Source: Diogma glabrata (Eukaryota > Arthropoda > Insecta > Diptera > Cylindrotomidae). From it: DNA of 64,000 bases. Position numbers and translations under genes: made by a program. Shown here one piece after another: positions 56,591 through 64,000 of this stretch. Where the stretch lies: the NCBI GenBank assembly GCA_963693315.1, contig OY856186.1:74873475-74937474 (forward strand), in the 5' to 3' direction. Below the pieces are notes generated by a model. It worked only from the letters and a program-made list of their open reading frames with translations. It searched no databases and had not been told where the DNA came from. Position 1 is the stretch's first letter. Each line of letters begins with the position of its first letter.

Positions 56591-57205
56591 TTATTGGTGA
56601 CAGCAAATACACGACAACAGAAGCAATACAGGACGCAAGTTATTATTTACAGGAGAATAAACAATCCATGGCCGTAGAATTTTTTCACCATTATTCATCA
56701 TTTTATAAAACCATTCTTTAGAAAGATGGCAAACATCACCTTTTATGTCTAACCCGTGTCTAGATACAGTAACAAACGACCCTTCTCTATTTTGAAAATG
56801 TTCACTTTCTTTTTTTATGATTTCAATGCGAACATTACCATAAACGAGTATATTCCAATGTGATACATCTCTTAAGTCCTGAAGTGATTCACCCATGCAA
56901 ATACTGTCTTCGATAGTAGAAGCATTAGCGGCATTATCACTGTCATTTTCATTATTCCTTTCTAATTCGTCATCATAGGTTATCATTATTAATTCTGTAT
57001 TGTTGCTGTTACTTTCCGAAGATGAGCCAATATTCTCTGAAACATTCGTTGCATCAACATGATAATCAGTTTCTTTTGATGAACCTTGGATATCATCGGG
57101 TTTTGTAACATATTTATAGATTTGGTCTTTCTCTGCTGGAACCAACTTTTTCTTTAAAAAGTATGAACTCCTCGTGGCATATTTATTTTTTGGGATATTT
57201 GCTAA
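56591..57205 (-). pseudogene. hAT transposase N-terminal part with TTF-type zinc-finger start
   Basis: A 184-codon frame (57145-56591), extended upstream in frame to about 57205 (RLANIPKNKYATRSSYF). The acidic, Ser/Asn-rich N-terminus is followed by LSKEWFYKMMNNGEKILRPW and IVYSPVNN, the TTF-type zinc-finger region of ZMYM1-like transposases, with the cysteines partly degraded (LSCICCHQ). A minus-strand TTTTTTAG at its upstream edge could be a splice acceptor. Confidence 0.75.
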
Positions 57206-57494
57206 ACGAAATCTAAAAAAATATTTTTAATTATAGTATAGGTATCAGCAAAGCATTAATTCTAAATATATTTGTAGGATACATAATAGGTACATAGTTC
57301 ATAATAAGTACAATGTGTTAACGACTAAATACACCGCCAAGAAAATTAATTTATTTAAATTTCCTTGTAACAACTTATATTAAATAATACTTGATAAAAT
57401 GGAATATACAAATCATAGCCTAATATTATAAGGAACTATTTAAAAAAATATAAGTATGAAATCCTAAAAGATATTTTATATAAAGAATTGAAAC

Positions 57495-57870
57495 CAAAAT
57501 TAAATATCCAATTAGAATCATGCTCAACAATTTACAAAATTGAATGTGATTTTTGTGAAAAATTTTACATCGGGAAAACCGGAAAATGTTTTACAGACTG
57601 ATTAAAGGAATACCTGCCTAAGAAGAAAAATAAACAAAACTTAAAGTTTATTTTTGCAAACCATTTACATAGTCAATAACAATAGCTACACCACTTTTAA
57701 AAAAAAATTGATGGCTTTACATTTATGTAGCCAAGGATCTCTGAAAGAATCACTAGATGAGTTGGAAATTTCCAAGGGATTTAAAACCCAACAAAATGTA
57801 ATTTTAAATGAAAAACTTTCATTTAATTCAAATTTATAAATATATAAAACTGAAAACAAACAGTATGAGT
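57495..57870 (+). pseudogene. Penelope-like element GIY-YIG endonuclease fragment
   Basis: The plus frame reads STIYKIECDFCEKFYIGKTG (the GIY-YIG core in its Y.I.C..C...YIG.T form), stop, LKEYLP, then after a frameshift YTTFKKKLMALHLCSQGSL, LDELEISKGFKT and ILNEKLSFNSNLY, with the catalytic Glu in DELEI. This is the C-terminal endonuclease of Penelope-like retroelements. The RT is absent. It is nested in the hAT between transposase and tandem array. Confidence 0.8.
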
Positions 57871-58525
57871 ATGTATCAACCTACAAAAATTTGCAAAACT
57901 GCAGTAATTGCATAACTGCCATTTTATTCTACAGTAATTATTTTTGTGTCCATTGAAAAACGATCTATTTCAATTTATTCTTTGAGTTTCAAGATAATGG
58001 AAAAAAAATTATTTTGAGATCATTTACAAACACGGTAATTTGATTGTTTGTTAGTTTCCTTAGGTGTTTGCAATTAATTTGTTTGAAATGTAAAACATGT
58101 ATTAGGTAGTAAGGTTAAGCGGATATTTTAGAAATAATTTTGGAATAGAGACATTGTAACTCAAGGGTGCCACCCTATCGACAAAGGGTGCCACATAATC
58201 GAGGTAAACCACTTTTCCTATACATTATTCAGCATATGTGTTTTCAGACCTGGTCATTAAATAATCATGCTTGCATACTAAATAATATATCGTAAAAAAC
58301 GTATATGGTATCTATAGGAATATTCAAAGCTATTGAGTAATTGTGGTGATGGGATTCAATGCTCAACATGTTGATTCGATTAATATTGTTAAAATTTTAT
58401 TTCACGTAATAACTCAAAAATTTTAAAAAGTAGAATAGATTCTTTTTGAACCAATAACACATTTATAGGACACATTTATAAGTTATCACAATTTATAAAT
58501 TAAAATTATATGGATAACCTGGTTA
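57871..58525. other. hAT interior, no gene
   Basis: AT-rich. GGGTGCCACCCTATCG and GGGTGCCACATAATCG (about 58165-58200) are diverged relatives of the hAT subterminal GGTGTCACCCC motif. Confidence 0.4.
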
Positions 58526-58527
58526 AA

Positions 58528-59836
58528 ATGGTTTCTAAGTGATTTATCGTTGAAAACATGTGATGGTTTGTTTAAGTTTTTTACGTTCGGGTGTCACCCC
58601 AAAAGGGTTTCGAAGTGATTTATCGTTGAAAACATGTGATGGTTTGTTTAAGTTTTTTACGTTCGGGTGTCACCCCAAAACGGTTTCGAAGTGATTTATC
58701 GTTGAAAACATTGTGATGGTTTGTTTAAGTTGTTTACGTTCGGGTGTCACCCCAAAACGGTTTCGAAGTGATTTATCGTTGCAAACATTGTGATGGTTTG
58801 TTTAAGTTTTTTACATTCGGGTGTCACCCCAAAACGGTTTCGAAGTGATTTATCATTGAAAACATTGTGATGGTTTGTTTAAGTTGTTTACGTTCGGGTG
58901 TCACCCCAAAACGGTTTCGAAGTGATTTATTGTTGAAAACATTGTGATGGTTTGTTTATGTTTTTTACGTTCGGGTGTCACCCCAAAAGGGTTTCGAAGT
59001 GATTTATCGTTGAAAACATGTGATGGTTTGTTTAAGTTGTTTACGTTCGGGTGTCACCCCAAAACGGTTTCGAAGTGATTTATCGTTGAAAACATTGTGA
59101 TGGTTTGTTTAAGTTTTTTACGTTCGGGTGTCACCCCAAATCGATTTCAAAGTGATTTATCATTGAAAACATTGTGATGGTTTGTTTAAGTTGTTTACGT
59201 TCGGGTGTCACCCCAAAACGGTTTTGAAGTGATTTATCGTTGAAAACATTGTGATGGTTTGTTTAAATTTTTTACGTTCGGGTGTCACCCCAAAACGGTT
59301 TCGAAGTGATTTATCGTTGAAAACATTGTGATGGTTTGTTTAAGTTTTTTACGTTCGGGTGTCACCCCAAAACGGTTTCGAAGTGATTTATCGTTGAAAA
59401 CGTTGTGATGGTTTGTTTAAGTTGTTTACGTTCGGGTGTCACCCCAAAACGGTTTCGAAGTGATTTATCGTTGAAAACATGTGATGGTTTGTTTAAGTTT
59501 TTTACGTTCGGGTGTCACCCCAAAACGGTTTCGAAGTGATTTATCATTGAAAACATTGTGATGGTTTGTTTAAGTTGTTTACGTTCGGGTGTCACACCAA
59601 AACGGTTTCGAAGTGATTTATCATTGAAAACATTGTGATGGTTTGTTTAAGTTGTTTACGTTCGGGTGTCACCCCAAAAGGGTTTCGAAGTGATTTATCA
59701 TTGAAAACATTGTGATGGTTTGTTTAAGTTGTTTACGTTCGGGTGTCACCCCAAAACGGTTTCGAAGTGATTTATCGTTGAAAACATTGTGATGGTTTGT
59801 TTAAGTTTTTTACGTTCGGGTGTCACCCCAAAACGG
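58528..59836. repeat. Tandem array of a 77-bp unit, about 17 copies, at the hAT end
   Basis: CGTTCGGGTGTCACCCC starts near 58584, 58660, 58737 and so on to about 59812, spaced 76-77 bp. The rest of the unit is AAAACGGTTTCGAAGTGATT, TATCGTTGAAAACATTGTG and ATGGTTTGTTTAAGTTTTTTA. Units are more than 90% alike; small variants (GTTGTTTA, TTTTTTA; ACATG, ACATTG) alternate. The GGGTGTCACCC core is a dyad. The same motif occurs once near the left end (54239-54249). Confidence 0.95.
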
Positions 59837-59876
59837 GTGACCCCCGGGGTGGACCGCCCCCCCCCCCCGCCCCCCC
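59837..59876. repeat. GC-rich hAT subterminal stretch with C run
   Basis: GGGTGACCCCCGGGGTGGAC and then C runs of about 13 and 8 separated by one G lie just inside the right TIR. The left end has GGGTGGCACCCGGGGCGG at the matching place. The C run is the most GC-rich stretch of the window and may be an unstable or mis-sequenced homopolymer. Confidence 0.7.
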
Positions 59877-59914
59877 CTAGCTACGCCTCTGGTTACCGCT
59901 CTACATTATCATGC

Positions 59915-60610
59915 TCCAGTCTACATTACAAATTTTGGATGTGATGTGTATGAGCGTAACGCATTGATTGCTGTTTGGCTGTCTGATAAGATGGCAATTC
60001 TCTTATTCCTATATTTTCTTCTTAAGCAAAAGTTTGCGCATCTTTCGATTGCACATATCTCAGCCTGGAAGACCCCATGGGCTCAAAGTATTTGGTTTTG
60101 GGTCCAAATACTCCGGCGCCTACCCCTACCCTGGTTTTTGACCCATCCGCGTACCATTTGATAACATCGTTATCATTCCTTAATCATTCCATCTTTGGGA
60201 ATCTCAAGCAAGGAATTATCCCTTGAAAGACTATCCCGATATTGAGATTTTGTGATCTTTTCCTTACCCATACCCTCCATGCTAAATCTCAATATGGTTT
60301 CCCTAGCTACGCTCTTAATCTGCAAGTGGAGCGGAACCAGTCCTAACAGCATCTCCATTGATGCGGTAGGACAAGTCCTCATTGCCCCCGTTATGCAGAT
60401 GCAGGCCAGCCTCTGCACCTTTTCCAATTCGGTTTTCCCAGCATTACGCTGGGCTCTTTTGCTCCATGCCACCGCTCCATAAGTGAAGGCTGGTCTAACT
60501 ATCATGGTATACATCCACCTTAGGATTCCTGGGCTGCACCCCCATGTTTTACCCGCAAGGTATTTGCATACCATTAGAGCTCTTACGGATTTGTTTACCA
60601 CTGCTTTCAT
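59915..60610 (-). pseudogene. LOA-like element: RT C-terminal end and RNase H N-terminal half
   Basis: Frame 60610-60173 has ALMVCKYLAGKTWGCSPGIL, YTMIVRPAFTYGAVAWSKRA and KVQRLACICITGAMRT, the RT thumb/linker typical of LOA and R1-type elements. Then NDVIKWYADGSKTRVGVGAG (RNase H start with catalytic Asp), and after a frameshift AEICAIERC and RIAILSDSQTAINAL. Similarity stops near the hAT at 59900. The second half of an RNase H is at 49.5-50.24 kb. Confidence 0.85.
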
Positions 60611-61338
60611 GTGGCTTCTCCAAAGGAGTTTGCGGAGTCAAGAGAAGTCAAGAATTACTTCTAGATATTTTGTCTCCTGTGCAGATTCAATTATGGAGCC
60701 CCTCATCATGATGGGTTTCATGTTAAGTTTTCTTTTCTTGGTGAACGGAACCATCGTGGTTTTACTCAGATTGAGTTTTAGTCCCACAGATGTGCACCAA
60801 GTATCTACCAGATTCAGTCCTCTCTGTACTATATCACAAAGTGTTTCTTCGAACTTACCCCTGGCGAAAATGACAATGTCATTCGCGTACCCAAGACATT
60901 TAATGCCCTGGTTACTTTATATAGTTAGGATTTCATCCACCACTAGAATCCACATGAGGGGTGGTAAGACCCCCTTTGCGGACAGCCCTTAGTTGTGCCA
61001 AGGCTGATTTTGCAATCCCCAGCCTTGGTTTATGCTACTCTAGTTCTCAGCACCTCATAAATCCAGTCGGTTGTGGTGTTGTCAACCTTTTTCTCACTTA
61101 GAGCCTTCCTGACCGCTCCATGTGAGGTGTTATCAAACGCTCCTTCAATATCCAGGAAGGCACAGATAGCAACTCCTTTGTTGTCCACCGCCTCTCCTAA
61201 ATTTTTGCGCAACGTGAACAGCACGGTTTCCGTTGATCTGCCCGTTCTGTATGCGTGTTGACTATCTTGCAAAGGTGGTCTCGCCAAGGTTTTGGTTCTC
61301 ATGTAGTTGTCGATCACCTTTTCCATCGTTTTTAACAT
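60611..61338 (-). pseudogene. LOA-like element: RT core
   Basis: MLKTMEKVIDNYMR, QDSQHAYRTGRSTETVLF, AICAFLDIEGAFDNTSHGAV (first catalytic Asp) are open from 61338 to 61030. Further on, in broken frames, KCLGYANDIVIFARG (60855-60900) is the RT active site, where YADD has become YAND (60878-60889), so a catalytic Asp is lost. PLKTTMVPFTKK-like sequence follows near 60750. Confidence 0.87.
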
Positions 61339-61339
61339 G

Positions 61340-62290
61340 AAAGATGTTAAACTAATGGGTCTATGAGACTTCTGCTGAGTGACATCTTTCTTACCTACTT
61401 TTGGATAAGGTGATATTTACACTTTCGCCGTTCTCTATGGTTCTGGAATTTGCCCAAGTGCCAGACTGCTCCTGAATATGGCCAGGAGGTGCGGTAACAG
61501 TCACTTCTGCCCCCTCTGCAGTAGAGCTGGGACTATACCGTCCACTCCTGGTGATTTGTATGGCTGGAAAGTACCTATGGCCCACTTAACAAGCTCCTCC
61601 GTAAAAAGTGAGGCAGCCACCCTCCAGTCCTCTGTGCTTAGTCTTTTAGTTTTCTGCTTACCCGTGTCTTCTGTACACGTGCTTATGCCTCCCGGAAAGT
61701 GTGTTTCTAGAAGCAGAGCAGCTTTCTGCTGCTCATCCTCCGTATGCGATACCATCCGGCCTTCTCAACGAAGTTTTAATCTTGACACCGTCCTTCATCA
61801 AAGCCCTATGCAGCCCAGCCACCACAGGCGCTGCCGAGATACTATCACAAAAGGTTCTGAAACTGCCCCTCTTTGCCCTCCTAATTTCCTTATTGTAGGT
61901 GATAAGCACCCTGGTATACTCTTCCCAGTTTCCGGATTGCTTTGCTCTATTAAAAAGTCTCCGTACTTCTGTTCTTAATTTTGACAACTCCTTGCTCCAC
62001 CAAAGCGCTTGCCTCCGCTCTTTTACCTTAGTAATTGGGCAGCTGGCTTCAAACGCCTTGGTGATTGCCAGATTTACCTCCGCTACTGCTTGTTTCAGCG
62101 CGGTGTAGTGTTTTGCTGTCCATCTAACAGTTACTAGCTGTAGACTTTCTTTAAGGTTCTCCTAAAATTGATCCCACCTTGTGTTCCTGGGGTTCCGAAA
62201 TAGGGGTGATTCCTCTTTCGTACTATACAGTTCAAACAAAATCATTCTATGATCCGACAGAGAGGGTTCATTTGATACTCTCCATTTCTT
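61340..62290 (-). pseudogene. LOA-like element: endonuclease end, linker and RT start
   Basis: The upstream piece reads NEPSLSDHRMILFEL (endonuclease SDH box, near 62270-62225), then LWWSKELSKLRTEVRRLFNR, YNKEIRRAKRGSFRTFC (61987-61860), LLETHFPGG, ELVKWAIGTFQPYKSPGVDG (RT entry, near 61585-61540), and RPISLTSF before 61338. Frameshifts near 61760, 61500 and 61400 separate the pieces. The endonuclease N-terminus and ORF1 are missing, so the copy is truncated near 62290. Confidence 0.85.
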
Positions 62291-62369
62291 TATGAAAACT
62301 GACCCACACTGTTGAAAGTTTTAGTCTAAAATTGATACTTTTTTAATAACGTTCTCTTAATAAAGTATA

Positions 62370-62670
62370 TGTATGCGAAAAATGGTATTGAATTTTATAA
62401 AGTGCAAAGTATTCAGATAATTTATAAGTTGAACTTCCCAATTTTACACCAAATAATATAAACTCAGGTAAAAGCACTGTTATTTCCGCCGCGCCGCGTT
62501 TATCAATGTTTGGTATACAATTTATTTTCTAATCTTATAAAGTATGGAGATTTATAAATTGAAAATAACCATTTTTACACCAAATTAGTATACGATGACA
62601 AAAATTACCGTTATTTTTATTGTGTTAAACGCGTTTGGTATAGAATTTGAATAAAATTTCATTTCTGAAC
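62370..62670. repeat. Diverged tandem repeat, unit about 125 bp
   Basis: ATTTATAA.TTGAA........ATTTTTACACCAAAT and GTTTGGTATA.AATTT.. recur at about 62420-62530 and 62550-62650, with a weaker copy from about 62370. Non-coding. Confidence 0.6.
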
Positions 62671-64000
62671 AAAGGTGTGTACAGTCATATTGAAAATAAA
62701 GCGGAATTTTTATTACATTTTTGCATTTTAAAAAAATTCGAGGATTCAACCAGCACTGCGGATTTGGATTACTTCGATTTTCTATATGCAGGTAAGAGTT
62801 TTTGGTATAATTGAATTGAATAATTGAAAAATATCGTAATGTCAAACAATGTGTGATTCGGTTTAATTTTAAAGTAAACATGTACTGATCCATGCTTAGA
62901 CGGGTTGTTTTTCTTACGTGTTTCAGGTAGCCTACATAGTAAATCATGAAACATATTGTAAAGCGACATCTCGAGAAACCAAAAAACATACATTTTAACA
63001 AAATATTAAGAAAAATGCATCGTTAAGTAGTGTTATAACACGACACATTGCCAACTTAGGTCGATCTTCTTCCTTATGTAGCCGAACAATGAGAGCTGTA
63101 TCTATTCAACAGGTAGGTTTTCTGGGTTCCAGATTAAAGAATTAGATTGTACATGCGTGAAACAAAAGCTTGAAAGTGGGATCGCCATACCACCAGCACA
63201 TCGCATTCGTTTGTGGCAAGATTGTTGTTTTCATTTAATTTTGTCGGGTGAAAATATTTTGTCAGACACCAAGCATTTGCGAGGAATTCTTCCAAATATC
63301 CATTAGCCCTAATTGTGAAAAAATGGGCTCTAAAACTAAGCTTTTACTATAAATGACGGATGGGATGAAATGAAGTTCTTAACTGGCATCATTGCACGTT
63401 GATCAATGTGGTTTATAAAAGAAAGTAATATAAAGTCAAGACAACTAGAAGACTGCTGTTACACTATCTACAGGAGACAGTGTTCCGCGAGTAGTTAATT
63501 TTAGGATTTAAGTTACCGATACAATAGCGGTACTGTTTCCTGACTACGTTGAGATTAAGGTTTCCCAGAATAACTTTTAACTATGATAAGAATATCATAA
63601 CCACAACAAAGATAGAAGATTAATTTTAATTCAATTTCCGAATTCCTTTACCCTATTTGGATGTACACACACATTCTTTAACAGTGATCTATCATCATAA
63701 AACTAATTTAAAAAATATCAATCATATTGAAACGTTTTTATATACAATAAAAGTCATATCAAAACCCAAACGTTCTTATCTCCAAAAAAATCAAAATCAC
63801 ATAACTGAAAAGATAATAATTTAATGATTATAAAATTTAAAAAAAACGCTTTGTTAATGTTTGTTTATAAATAGAAAAATGTATGTACTACCAAAAAATT
63901 CCATTCCAAATTTTTTTTTGTTAAATTTTAGTCATTAAAATAAAGACAAACATATCTGCTTTAATGTCCAAAATGTGAAATCATAATCAAATTGAACAAA
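62671..64000. other. AT-rich intergenic DNA with one protein-like frame
   Basis: A plus frame open from about 63118 to 63306 reads a well-mixed peptide (ELDCTCVKQKLESGIAIPPA, HRIRLWQDCCFHLILSG, ENILSDTKHLRGILPNIH). It could be an old exon or transposon relic. I do not recognise it. The rest shows nothing. Confidence 0.3.

Larger units (their letters stand above)
54196..59891 (-). mobile_element. Complete hAT DNA transposon with decayed ZMYM1-type transposase
   Basis: Ends CAGTGGCGTAGCTAG (54196) and CTAGCTACGCCTCTG (59877-59891) are inverted repeats with one mismatch. The flanks are the exact 8-bp duplication GTTACCGC (54188-54195, 59892-59899), diagnostic of hAT. The 5.7-kb interior holds a minus-strand transposase in four broken pieces, a nested MITE, a Penelope-like fragment and a 77-bp tandem array at the 5' (right) end. 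A GGTGTCACCCC motif sits near both ends. The transposase is dead, so the copy would need help in trans. Confidence 0.93.

Noticed and set aside
1..64000. CRISPR arrays, bacterial operons or ribosome-binding sites
   Set aside because: The sequence is clearly eukaryotic transposon-rich DNA. The tandem arrays found have no spacer-repeat alternation of CRISPR type and no cas genes.

Overview
The window is AT-rich eukaryotic DNA, most probably from an insect and perhaps a dipteran. The grounds are the retroelement set (a 412/mdg1-like Ty3/gypsy element, CsRn1-like gypsy, Bel/Pao, LOA-like and Jockey/CR1-like non-LTR elements, a Penelope-like fragment, mariner, a ZMYM1-type hAT) and one insect-style TATA/TCAGT core promoter. 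No intact host gene, rRNA, canonical tRNA or CRISPR is visible. It reads as a heterochromatin-like or gene-poor graveyard of nested transposable elements separated by AT-rich DNA.

Region 1-19.1 kb is a nest. The oldest layer is a decayed CsRn1-like gypsy element (about 1-2.9 kb, with a possible LTR remainder at 19.03-19.1 kb). Beside it lies a non-LTR retrotransposon with a fully open 954-residue endonuclease/reverse transcriptase ORF (3353-6217) and a poly-A tail. Next comes gypsy element A (6392-19016). Its LTRs, primer-binding site, polypurine tract and integrase C-terminus lie on the minus strand, while its gag, protease, RT, RNase H and integrase N-terminus lie on the plus strand, so its interior appears inverted. 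Inside A's gag sits gypsy element B (7947-15447, minus strand), flanked by the 4-bp duplication CGCG. B is young, with almost identical LTRs and long intact gag and pol. It carries two extra leader ORFs: a basic coiled-coil-like protein that starts inside the LTR and reads through the primer-binding site, and a small single-pass membrane protein starting MGN. One in-frame TGA interrupts its protease.

Region 19.1-29.3 kb holds a 188-bp MITE, a decayed gag-like segment, a diverged direct duplication, a frameshifted pseudogene of mitochondrial inner membrane protease subunit 1 (22841-23196), tRNA-like segments, and a 2.29-kb TA-flanked inverted-repeat element (27000-29286) with inner inverted repeats and a central hairpin.

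Region 29.9-35.8 kb holds a Bel/Pao element (RT, RNase H-like and integrase pieces on plus) interrupted by a mariner relic and by a second, decayed minus-strand copy of the non-LTR family. A third fragment of that family follows.

Region 35.8-49.4 kb is AT-rich with a dispersed repeat family sharing a GTGGGGG..TC..CGAACACCT core (at least four loci), a 2.1-kb long inverted repeat and an orphan core promoter near 47.15 kb.

Region 49.5-62.3 kb holds LOA-like non-LTR pieces on minus (RNase H/3' end at 49.5-50.24 kb; endonuclease end, RT and RNase H at 59.9-62.3 kb), a 58-bp tandem array (51.3-52.1 kb) and a complete hAT element (54196-59891) with an exact 8-bp duplication GTTACCGC. The hAT carries a broken ZMYM1-like transposase, a nested 456-bp MITE, a Penelope-like GIY-YIG fragment, and about 17 copies of a 77-bp repeat expanded from one of its ends.
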